Source: JAFKKS01 sp039808325
GTDB taxonomy: Bacteria > Pseudomonadota > Alphaproteobacteria > Rhizobiales > Xanthobacteraceae
DNA: 36,185 nucleotides
Assembly: GCA_039808325.1 (NCBI GenBank)
Contig: JBDHSU010000024.1
Coordinates: 1 to 36,185, forward strand
Direction of reading: 5' to 3'
Position 1 is the stretch's first letter; each line of letters opens with the position of its first letter. Of the stretch, positions 25,004 to 33,693 are shown piece by piece. The notes beneath the pieces are model-generated. The model was not told the DNA's origin. It did not search any database and saw only the letters and a list, made by a program, of their open reading frames with translations. Position numbers and translations under genes: made by a program.

Positions 25004-26311
25004 ATGGATCCGCTTTACTACAGCCCCCTTCTGATCGTCGCGCTGCTGTTCCTGCTCGGCAGCGGCATCTGGATCGCGATCTCGCTTCTCGGCGTCGCCG
25101 TCATCGGCATTTTCGTGTTTTCCGACGCGCCGGTCGACCTCGTCATGCCGTCCTCGATCTGGAGCGCGGTGAGTAGCTGGACGCTCACGGCGCTGCCGCT
25201 GTTCATCTGGATGGGCGAAATCCTGTTCCGCACGCGGCTCGCCGACGACCTGTTCCGCGGACTCGCGCCGTGGGTGACGCGCCTGCCCGGCCGGCTGCTG
25301 CACGTCAACGTCATCGGCTGCGGCATCTTCGCGGCGGTCAGCGGCTCGTCGGCGGCGACGGCGGCAACCGTCGGGCAGATGTCGCTGCCGGAACTGAAGC
25401 GCCGCGGCTACGCCGAGCCGATCAGCATCGGCTCGATCGCCGCCGCCGGCACGCTCGGCCTGCTGATCCCGCCGTCGATCATCATGATCGTCTACGGCGT
25501 GTCGGCCAACGTCTCGATCGCGCGCCTGTTCCTCGCCGGCGTCATCCCCGGCCTGCTCGTCATCGCGATGTTCATGTCCTACATCGCCGTCTGGGCGCTC
25601 CTCAACCGCGAAAAGATGCCGCCGGCCGACGCGGGGCTGAGCTGGGCGGAGAAGCTCGGCCGCCTGCGCCTGTTGCTGCCGACCGTGCTGCTGATCGTGG
25701 CGGTGATCGGCTCGATCTACACCGGCTTCGCGACGGCGACGGAAGCCGCGACGCTCGGCGTCGTCGGCTCGCTCGCCATCGCCTGGTTCTCCGGCAGCCT
25801 CTCGTGGGAGAACTTCAAGATCAGCCTTTACGGCGCGACCCGCACCTCGTGCATGATCGGCTTCATCATCGCCGCGGCGGCATTCCTCTCCGTGGTGATG
25901 GGCTATGCCGGCATTCCGCGCGCACTGGCGGAATGGATCGGCACCATGCATCTCTCCGCCTATCAGCTCATTTTCGCGCTGACGATCCTCTACCTGATCC
26001 TCGGTTGCTTCCTCGACGGCATCTCCATGGTGGTGCTGACGACGGCGATCATCATGCCGATGGTCGACGCCGCGAAGATCGACCTGATCTGGTTCGGCGT
26101 CTTCATCGTCCTCGTCGTCGAGATCGCGCAGCTCACGCCGCCGGTCGGCTTCAACCTCTTCGTCGTGCAGGGGCTGACCGGCCGCGACATTCTCTACGTC
26201 GCGCGCGCCGTGCTTCCGTTCTTCTTCCTGCTCTGCGTCGCCATCGTCGTCCTCACCATCTATCCGGAACTGGTGACGTGGCTGCCGACGACGATGTTCA
26301 GTGCCCGCTAG
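25004..26311 (+). CDS. dctM: TRAP transporter large permease (DctM family)
   Basis: The 435-residue membrane transporter subunit that carries the substrate with a Na+ or H+ gradient, fed by the binding protein. It is hydrophobic over its length with some twelve helices; SGSSAATAATVGQM, GLLIPPSIIMIVYG and TPPVGFNLFVVQG are family landmarks in the substrate and ion region. The open frame begins at ATG 24959 inside dctQ, but ATG at 25004 has GGAG upstream and yields the normal N-terminus MDPLYYSPL. Its TAG stop codon (26309-26311) lies inside the CTAGA end of the first 118-nt repeat. Confidence 0.92.
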   Translation: MDPLYYSPLLIVALLFLLGSGIWIAISLLGVAVIGIFVFSDAPVDLVMPSSIWSAVSSWTLTALPLFIWMGEILFRTRLADDLFRGLAPWVTRLPGRLLHVNVIGCGIFAAVSGSSAATAATVGQMSLPELKRRGYAEPISIGSIAAAGTLGLLIPPSIIMIVYGVSANVSIARLFLAGVIPGLLVIAMFMSYIAVWALLNREKMPPADAGLSWAEKLGRLRLLLPTVLLIVAVIGSIYTGFATATEAATLGVVGSLAIAWFSGSLSWENFKISLYGATRTSCMIGFIIAAAAFLSVVMGYAGIPRALAEWIGTMHLSAYQLIFALTILYLILGCFLDGISMVVLTTAIIMPMVDAAKIDLIWFGVFIVLVVEIAQLTPPVGFNLFVVQGLTGRDILYVARAVLPFFFLLCVAIVVLTIYPELVTWLPTTMFSAR

Positions 26312-26425
26312 ATCGCGTTGATTTTGTATCGAATCGATCCAAAATCATGAACGGGATCGATACTCAATATTTGGAGCGGAACGCGGGCGGAAAACCGCTA
26401 CACACTTCTCCTCATCCCGCCCTAG
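26308..26425 (-). repeat. 118-nt CTAG-bounded intergenic repeat, copy 1 (inverted)
   Basis: This element starts and ends with CTAG and is the inverted copy of 27866-27983; hand alignment without gaps gives 101 identical positions of 118. It has two structured parts: a 27-nt near-palindrome at 26320-26346 (arms GATTTTGTATCGA and TCGATCCAAAATC around one base), and a GC hairpin region (GGAGCGG ... CATCCCGCC) further right. The left CTAG overlaps the dctM stop codon. Small mosaic repeats of this look are known to be frequent between genes in Hyphomicrobiales; that link is from general knowledge, not a search. Confidence 0.75.
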
Positions 26426-26463
26426 CATCTCATGGTCAAGCTCTAGCATCTCATAGTCAAAGA
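26422..26463 (+). repeat. 21-nt tandem direct repeat in the amidase leader
   Basis: Two copies of a 21-nt unit, starting CTAGCATCTCATRGTCAA, begin at 26422 and 26443. They are identical over the first 18 bases except for one A/G difference. The first shares its CTAG with the end of the 118-nt repeat. The second runs into the GAGAG ribosome site of the amidase gene. Confidence 0.6.
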
Positions 26464-26474
26464 GAGTGTCCTCC

Positions 26475-27869
26475 GTGTCCCAGTCCGACTTAACGAACCT
26501 TTCCGCCCATGAGCTTGCCGCGCAGATCGCCGCACGCAAGCTCTCCCCCGTCGACGTTGTCGAAGCGTACCTCGCGCGCATCGCGCAGAAGGAACCGAAG
26601 CTGCATGCCTATGTGGAGGTCGAGGCCGACGATGCGCGCCTCGCGGCGCAAGGCGCGGAGAAAGCCATTCGCGCCGGCCACGCCGTCGGCCCGCTGCACG
26701 GCGTTCCGATCGCGCTGAAGGATCTCATCGAGATCGAAGGCAAAGTCGCGACCGGCGGCACGCAGGCCTGGCGCACGCGCAAGGCGCGGCGCACCGCGAC
26801 CCTCGCGAAGCGCCTCGTCGCGCAAGGCATGATCGTGCTCGGCAAGACGCATACGGTCGAGTTCGCGATGGGCGGATGGGGCACCAACACCGTCCTCGGC
26901 ACGCCGTGGAACCCCTGGGACCTGAAGCGCGCGCGCACGCCCGGCGGCTCCAGCAGCGGCTCCGGCGTCGCCGTCGCGGCCGGGCTCGCCCCCTGGGCGA
27001 TCGGCACCGACACCGGCGGCTCGGTGCGGCTGCCGTCGTCGTGGTGCGGCATCACCGGGCTCAAGACCACCATCGGGCGGGTGAGCACCTATGGCGTGCT
27101 GCCGCTGAGCCCGACGCTCGACACGCCCGGCCCGATGGCGCGGTCCGTCGAAGACACGGCGCTGCTTTACACCGTGATGCAAGGGGCCGACCCGCTCGAT
27201 CCGCTGACGCTCGGACGGCCTTATTCCGATCCGATGCCCGGCCTGAAGCGCGGGGTGCGCGGCCTGCGCCTCGCGCGCATGCCGGACGCGGAGCGCGCCG
27301 TCTCCTCCGCCGAGGTGCTCGCGGCATACGACGCCGCGCTGGAAAAGCTGGCGCAGCTCGGCGCCGATATCGTCAAGGTCGATCTGCCGTTCGGTTTCGC
27401 CGATGTGGCGGCTCTCAATCTGCGGATCATGGCGGCGGAGAGCTACGCCAACCTCCACGCCCTCATCGACGACGAGAAAGCGCCGCTCGACCCGGACGTG
27501 CGCCCGCGCATCGCGGCCGGACGCACGATCTCCTCGCGCGACTACATCGAAGCGCTGCACACGCGCGAGGAAATGAAACAGAAGTTCACGGCCGCCCTCG
27601 ACGGAATCGACGCGCTGCTCACGCCGACGACGATGACGACGGCGGTTCCGCTCGACGAGGTCGATCAGACGAAAGCGCCGGCGCACTATACGCGCTTCGG
27701 CAATTTCCTGGATCTCTGCGCCGTGGCGCTGCCGAACGGCTTCGACGCCGGCGGGCTGCCGACCTCGCTGCAGATCGTCTGCCGCGCCTATGACGAGGCG
27801 ACGGCGCTGCGCATCGGCTGGGCCTACCAGAACGCCACCGACTGGCATCAGCGCCGGCCGCAAGTCTAG
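26475..27869 (+). CDS. amidase signature family amidase
   Basis: A 464-residue amidase of the amidase signature (AS) family, which hydrolyses a C-N amide bond using a Ser-cisSer-Lys triad. K82 in LKDLIE, S159 in GGSSSGSG and S183 in TDTGGSVRLP are the triad residues; the 24-residue spacing between the two serines is canonical. The frame is open from GTG 26466; GTG at 26475 is preferred because AGAGAG lies at about 8 nt. The gene sits alone between the two inverted 118-nt repeats, 163 bp after dctM and 126 bp before the NHL gene. The TAG stop codon lies inside the CTAGA end of the second repeat. It may hydrolyse an amide imported by the TRAP system; the substrate is not readable. Confidence 0.9.
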   Translation: MSQSDLTNLSAHELAAQIAARKLSPVDVVEAYLARIAQKEPKLHAYVEVEADDARLAAQGAEKAIRAGHAVGPLHGVPIALKDLIEIEGKVATGGTQAWRTRKARRTATLAKRLVAQGMIVLGKTHTVEFAMGGWGTNTVLGTPWNPWDLKRARTPGGSSSGSGVAVAAGLAPWAIGTDTGGSVRLPSSWCGITGLKTTIGRVSTYGVLPLSPTLDTPGPMARSVEDTALLYTVMQGADPLDPLTLGRPYSDPMPGLKRGVRGLRLARMPDAERAVSSAEVLAAYDAALEKLAQLGADIVKVDLPFGFADVAALNLRIMAAESYANLHALIDDEKAPLDPDVRPRIAAGRTISSRDYIEALHTREEMKQKFTAALDGIDALLTPTTMTTAVPLDEVDQTKAPAHYTRFGNFLDLCAVALPNGFDAGGLPTSLQIVCRAYDEATALRIGWAYQNATDWHQRRPQV

Positions 27870-27983
27870 AGCGGGATGAGGAAAAGTGCGGAGCGGTTTT
27901 CCGCCCGCATCCCGCTCTAAGTTATGAGAATCGATCACGTTCACGATTTTGGATCGATTCGATCCAAAATCATCGTAATCTAG
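27866..27983 (+). repeat. 118-nt CTAG-bounded intergenic repeat, copy 2
   Basis: The inverted partner of 26308-26425 (101/118 identical by hand). It opens with a hairpin whose outer arms TAGAGCGGGATG (27867-27878) and CATCCCGCTCTA (27908-27919) pair perfectly over 12 bp, enclosing a small GCGG-TTTT-CCGC hairpin. A perfect 27-nt palindrome with one central base follows at 27945-27971. Its ends both read CTAGAnnnnGATGA or close to it, giving short imperfect terminal inverted repeats. The hairpin probably also works as a transcription or mRNA-stability element after the amidase gene. Confidence 0.75.
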
Positions 27984-27995
27984 GCGGCCGCGCTC

Positions 27996-28838
27996 ATGAC
28001 CATGCCCGATCAATTCGTCGCCCTCGGAACGCAGCGCTATCGCGTCGAGCGCCCCTGGGGCGCGCTGCCGGCCGAGCTTTCCTACGCCGGCATCGCCGAT
28101 GTCACGGTGATGCCGTCAGGCAAGGTCGCGGTGCTGCTGCGCGGCGACCCGGCCGTTGTCGTCCTCGATCCGGCGGGATGGCTCGTCGACCGCTGGTCGC
28201 TGCCCGACGTCGTCGCCGGCCATTACATCCGCACGTCAGGCGGCAAGCTTCTCCTCTCGGACTTCGACGGCCACAGAATTTTCGTCCTGAGCGAGGACGG
28301 ACAGTGCGAGCGGATTCTCGGCGCGCGCGACCGGCCGCAGTTCGGCGCGCCGTTCAACCATCCGAGCGACGCCGTCTTCGCACCGGACGGAGAACTGTAT
28401 GTCTCCGACGGCTACGGCAACTCCTGCGTCCATCGCTTCGCGGCCGACGGCACGCTGCGCGCGACATGGGGAAAGCCGGGGAGCGGCCCGCTCGAGTTCA
28501 GCACGCCGCATGCCGTCGCGATCGACGGCGCCGGCCGCGTGCTCGTCGGCGACCGCGAGAACAACCGGGTCCAGATCATCGATCGCGACGGGCGCTGGCT
28601 CGGCGAAATCCGCGGCGTGTTCAAGCCCATGGCGGTCGAGCCGACGCCGGACGGCGGCGTGCTGGTCACCGACCAGACGCCACGGCTTTCGCTGTTTTCC
28701 CGCGACGGCGAGCTCGTCGGCCGCTGCCGCACCTTCGGCACCGTCGGCCACGGCCTCGCCCTTTCGCCGGACGGGTCGATCTTCATCGCCGAGATGGGGC
28801 CTGACAACCTGACGCGCCTCGCGCCGATCCCGTCATAG
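27996..28838 (+). CDS. NHL-repeat beta-propeller protein (peptidyl-alpha-hydroxyglycine lyase-like)
   Basis: A 280-residue protein made of NHL/SMP30-like blades: repeated units such as FNHPSDAVFAPDGELYVSDG, TPHAVAIDGAGRVLVGDREN and KPMAVEPTPDGGVLVTD, spaced about 45-50 residues, predict a six-bladed propeller. There is no signal peptide or membrane helix. The nearest well-known enzymes of this form are peptidyl-alpha-hydroxyglycine alpha-amidating lyases and lactonases, and a small-molecule lyase or hydrolase role fits the amidase next door, but no catalytic residue set can be confirmed by eye. A second ATG at 28002 is possible. The gene converges with the carbamoylase operon. Confidence 0.75.
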   Translation: MTMPDQFVALGTQRYRVERPWGALPAELSYAGIADVTVMPSGKVAVLLRGDPAVVVLDPAGWLVDRWSLPDVVAGHYIRTSGGKLLLSDFDGHRIFVLSEDGQCERILGARDRPQFGAPFNHPSDAVFAPDGELYVSDGYGNSCVHRFAADGTLRATWGKPGSGPLEFSTPHAVAIDGAGRVLVGDRENNRVQIIDRDGRWLGEIRGVFKPMAVEPTPDGGVLVTDQTPRLSLFSRDGELVGRCRTFGTVGHGLALSPDGSIFIAEMGPDNLTRLAPIPS

Positions 28839-28856
28839 CCGCGCGCGATGCTTTTT

Positions 28857-28881
28857 CAGACGGAGCAAAGCGCTCCGTCTG
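28857..28881. terminator. hairpin between convergent genes
   Basis: A perfect 10-bp stem (CAGACGGAGC at 28857-28866, GCTCCGTCTG at 28872-28881) with a 5-nt loop lies between the stop codons of the two convergent genes. TTTTT stands on its left side on the plus strand, so the T-run is on the wrong side for both directions. It still suits a bidirectional terminator position. Confidence 0.6.
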
Positions 28882-28901
28882 TTCGATCAGCAACGCCGGC
28901 T

Positions 28902-30140
28902 TCAGCGCGAAGCCGAAGCAAGCGTCAGCGCCGCGCCGAGCATCACCTCGCAGCCGACGGCGAGCTGTTCCGGACTCGTATACTCCGCCTCGTTGTGGCT
29001 GAGGCCATCCTTGCTCGGAACGAACAGCATCGCGGTCGGAACCACCATCGACACCGGGATGGCGTCGTGGCCGGCGCCGCTCGACATCATCGGGAATTCC
29101 AACCCGAGCGACTTCGCGGCGCCCGTCAAGGCGGAGACGCAGAGCGGGTCGAAGCGCCGCGCCGGCACGCTCCAGTAAACGTGCGATTCCATCCCGAGCT
29201 TGCCGGCCGCCGCTTCCCGCTCGAAGACGGTCTTCAACTTCGCGGTCATGTCGTCCAGGGCCTCTTGCGAGGTGTGGCGGCAGTCGGCGGTCAAGGCGAC
29301 GCGGCTCGCGACCACGCTGCGCACGTTCGGCGTGATCCGCATATGCGCGACCGTCGCGCGGCCGTCAGGCTCGTACCGGTTCGCCAGTTCGTTCACGGCG
29401 ATGGCGATCCTCGACGCGGCAAGCAGCGCGTCGCGACGGCGCCCGGTCGGCGTGGTGCCGGTGTGCGCCTCCTGCCCGGTCAGGATCACCTCGAAGGCGT
29501 TGATGCCCATCGACCCGTCGACGATGCCGACGGGGCATTTCGTCTCCTCGAGCATCGGCCCCTGTTCGATATGCGCCTCGATATAGGCCTTCGCCTTGCG
29601 GCCGGTGACGGGCGCCTGCCCGAGATAGTTGATCGCGCGCAACTCGTCGCCGAGGCGCTTTCCGTCCAGATCTTCCCGCGCCAACCCCTCCTGCAGCGGA
29701 ACGTTGCCGGCGAAAACCTCCGCGCCGAGCGACGAGGGCTGAAAGCGGCACCCCTCCTCGTTGGTCCAATTGACGACCTCGAGCGGGTGATCGGTCTCGA
29801 TCCCGTGATCGTTCAGATAGCGGACGATCTCGAGGCCCGTGAGCACGCCGAAGGCGCCGTCGAACTTTCCGCCGGTCGGCTGCGTGTCGAGATGACTGCC
29901 GATCATCACCGGCGGCAGGTCGTTGCGGCGGCCGCGACGGCGCGCATACATGTTGCCGATCTGATCGACCTCCACCGCGAGACCCGCCTCGCGGCACCAC
30001 GCCGCGAACTGATCGCGCCCGGCGCCATCCTCGCGCGTCGCCGCGAGCCGGCATACGCCGCCGTTCGCCAAGGCTCCGATCTGCGCGAGCTCCATATGGC
30101 TCCGCCACAAACGCTCTTCGTCGATCCTCAGTTTCTTCAT
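28902..30140 (-). CDS. M20 family N-carbamoyl-L-amino-acid hydrolase (HyuC/UAB3/AllC-like)
   Basis: A 412-residue metal-dependent amidohydrolase of the Zn-dependent hydantoinase/carbamoylase group of peptidase family M20, which frees amino acid, CO2 and ammonia from N-carbamoyl-amino acids, or acts on ureidopropionate or allantoate. Binuclear metal ligands and catalytic residues match: H83 and D94 in GSHLDTQPTGGKFDG, NEEG with E128/E129, H190 in HIEQGP, and H382 in GLSHNEAEY. The dimerisation-domain substrate segment is INAFEVILTGQEAHTGTTP. GGAG precedes the ATG at a suitable distance. It is the last gene of the right-hand minus operon, 71 bp after the cupin gene. This is the step needed downstream of HyuAB if the substrate were a hydantoin, but allantoate-type or beta-ureido substrates remain possible. 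Confidence 0.9.
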   Translation of the reverse strand: MKKLRIDEERLWRSHMELAQIGALANGGVCRLAATREDGAGRDQFAAWCREAGLAVEVDQIGNMYARRRGRRNDLPPVMIGSHLDTQPTGGKFDGAFGVLTGLEIVRYLNDHGIETDHPLEVVNWTNEEGCRFQPSSLGAEVFAGNVPLQEGLAREDLDGKRLGDELRAINYLGQAPVTGRKAKAYIEAHIEQGPMLEETKCPVGIVDGSMGINAFEVILTGQEAHTGTTPTGRRRDALLAASRIAIAVNELANRYEPDGRATVAHMRITPNVRSVVASRVALTADCRHTSQEALDDMTAKLKTVFEREAAAGKLGMESHVYWSVPARRFDPLCVSALTGAAKSLGLEFPMMSSGAGHDAIPVSMVVPTAMLFVPSKDGLSHNEAEYTSPEQLAVGCEVMLGAALTLASASR

Positions 30141-30211
30141 CGCTCCAACTCCATGGCATCGGGATCGCTCCGTGGCGCCGCAACGAGCGTGCCGACGCGA
30201 CCACCCCGCGA

Positions 30212-30907
30212 TCAGTTAATCCGCACGTCCGGCCTCGCCAGGCAGAAGAAGCCGATGACGACGGCGGTCGTATCTCCGATGTTCCGGAACGAATGACGCG
30301 GACCCGCCGGCACCCAAAGCGACGTGCCGACGTTGAGCGCGTATTCGAAATCGTACAGGAAATCGTGCGTTCTCACCTTCGCCACGAGATAGCCGGACGA
30401 CGGCACGTAGACGCTTTCGCGGTCGAGGGTCGTCAGCGGCGCGGTTTCGCCTCCCGGCGGGATTTCCAACCGGAACGCCGACAATCGCTTGAGACCGTTC
30501 TCCGTGTCCTTGATGAGGTAGTCCAGCGACGGCGGCAGCGGCGAATGCGGAAGCGAGCCGAGCGTGAGATTGCCGGTCACCAGCACATGTTCGAGCAAAT
30601 CGGGGCCGGTGTTGCGAACGGTATGAACGACATCTTTCGGGATGGCGACGATGGAACCGGGCCCAACCTCGACAACCTTGTCGCCAAGCTGAACCTGCCC
30701 ACGCCCCTGCCGGAAATAGATGATCTCTTCCGAGCGATCGTCGCTGTGCGTGGCGCCGCGCCCGCCCGGAAGATATTGCGTCTGTTCCACCCCCATCATC
30801 GCCGTATCCGGAATTTGCGCCGGCGTCCAAATCACGCGGACGAGGCGCGTGTTCTCGTTGGAAAACGGAATATTGTTCAGGTGCGAAATCCGGCTCTCGG
30901 TTCCCAT
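30212..30907 (-). CDS. bicupin domain protein
   Basis: A 231-residue protein with two cupin barrels. The first has GATHSDDRSEE (His54, Asp56 in place of the usual second His, and Glu60) and GPGSIVAIPKDVVHTVRN with His95, so one possible metal site with an HxD variant. The second keeps GTSLWVPAGPRHSFRN but lacks a His-x-His motif 1, so it is probably metal-free. Bicupins include ureidoglycine aminohydrolase-type and quercetinase-type enzymes, but no member is clearly matched by eye. The setting beside a carbamoylase and an amidase makes a role in amide or ureide turnover plausible. AGAGGGG lies ahead of the ATG. Confidence 0.75.
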   Translation of the reverse strand: MGTESRISHLNNIPFSNENTRLVRVIWTPAQIPDTAMMGVEQTQYLPGGRGATHSDDRSEEIIYFRQGRGQVQLGDKVVEVGPGSIVAIPKDVVHTVRNTGPDLLEHVLVTGNLTLGSLPHSPLPPSLDYLIKDTENGLKRLSAFRLEIPPGGETAPLTTLDRESVYVPSSGYLVAKVRTHDFLYDFEYALNVGTSLWVPAGPRHSFRNIGDTTAVVIGFFCLARPDVRIN

Positions 30908-31020
30908 ATCGTCGACCCCTCTGTTGCAAACTCAAAAAGATTCGGCGCGAGGCCCGCGTCCGATTTCAGCGCGCGCGCGCCGACGGGCCGCCGCGCCGCA
31001 GGCGGGAGGCGTGGCGGGTC

Positions 31021-32499
<1,479 letters not shown>

Positions 32500-32532
32500 G
32501 TCGGATTTTTCCTTGTTCTTATGGATGGCCGA

Positions 32533-33693
32533 TTAGCGATCGACGACCACGCAGTGCTGTGGATCGATGGTCAGAACGGCTTCGTCGCCGGCCGCTAATC
32601 GTTCGGTCGGAGGACGGCGCACGACAATCTGCCCCCATTTCGTCTCGACCAGATATTCGACGAAGTCGCCGCTGAAGGTGCTGCGCAAGACCTTGCATGG
32701 CCATTGGTTCGGCGCGGCCGCTTGCGCGGCCTTCGCCGAAAGCGTCGGATAGACGGCGCGGACGGCGAGCATATGCTCGGCCGACGACGAGCGCGGATCG
32801 ATGGCGCGGATGCGGCTTCCGTCATTGGCGACGAAATCGACAAGCTCGCCCGCGCGGCTCGCCGCATCGACGCGCCCGGCGACCAGATTGGCGGAGCCGA
32901 TGAAGTTGGCGACGAAGCTGTTGGCCGGCAGATTGTAGAGCTCGTCCGGCGAGGCGATCTGCTGGATCTTTCCACCCGACATGACGATGATCCGGTCGGA
33001 CATCGTCAGCGCCTCCTCCTGGTCGTGCGTCACGTAAATCGAAGTGACGCCGAGCGCCTCCTGCAACGCCTTGATCTCATGGCGCATCTGCGCGCGCAGG
33101 TTGGCGTCGAGATTCGACAACGGCTCGTCGAACAGGATGACGTCCGGCGAGAAGGCGACGGCGCGCGCGAGCGCGATGCGCTGCTGCTGGCCGCCCGAAA
33201 GCGCCGAAGCCGGGCGCTGCGCGTATTGCTGCATCTGCACGAGGTCGAGCGCCCATTTGCCCTGACGCTCGATCTCCTCCTGCGGCCGCTTGCGCACCCG
33301 CAGGCCGAAAACGACGTTCTCGAACGCGGTCAGATGCGGCCAGATCGCGTAGGACTGGAAGACCATCGACATGTTGCGGTGCTCGGCCGGAATGTCGATG
33401 CCTTCCTTCGAGGAATAGACCACGCGGCCGCCGACGCGGATTTCGCCCGAAGTCGGGCGCTCGAGGCCAGCGATCGAGCGCAGGATCGTGGTCTTGCCGC
33501 ATCCCGACGGGCCGAGCAGCGTGAGGAATTCCCCCGCCTTGATGCGGAACGATACCCCGTCGACGGCGACGACCGCGCCATAGGCGACAACGAGATCCGA
33601 GACCTCGACGATGTATTCGGCCTTCTGCGCCTGGGCGACGGGCTGGCTGGCTGTCGGCATCTTTGTTGGCCTCGTCAGACTGTTCGACGACAT
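32533..33693 (-). CDS. ABC transporter ATP-binding protein (FbpC/PotA-like)
   Basis: The 386-residue ATPase of an ABC importer. Walker A GPSGCGKT is at 61-68, signature LSGGQ at 165-169, Walker B VILFDE at 185-190 and switch His near 223; a TOBE-type C-terminal domain follows. The reading frame is open far upstream within the permease gene, but the start is bounded by TAATG at 33691-33695, where the permease stop and this ATG share one base. A second ATG at 33660 has GAGG at about 9 nt and may be the real start, which would shorten the protein by 11 residues. It is the third gene of the importer, after the binding protein and the fused permease. Confidence 0.9.
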   Translation of the reverse strand: MSSNSLTRPTKMPTASQPVAQAQKAEYIVEVSDLVVAYGAVVAVDGVSFRIKAGEFLTLLGPSGCGKTTILRSIAGLERPTSGEIRVGGRVVYSSKEGIDIPAEHRNMSMVFQSYAIWPHLTAFENVVFGLRVRKRPQEEIERQGKWALDLVQMQQYAQRPASALSGGQQQRIALARAVAFSPDVILFDEPLSNLDANLRAQMRHEIKALQEALGVTSIYVTHDQEEALTMSDRIIVMSGGKIQQIASPDELYNLPANSFVANFIGSANLVAGRVDAASRAGELVDFVANDGSRIRAIDPRSSSAEHMLAVRAVYPTLSAKAAQAAAPNQWPCKVLRSTFSGDFVEYLVETKWGQIVVRRPPTERLAAGDEAVLTIDPQHCVVVDR

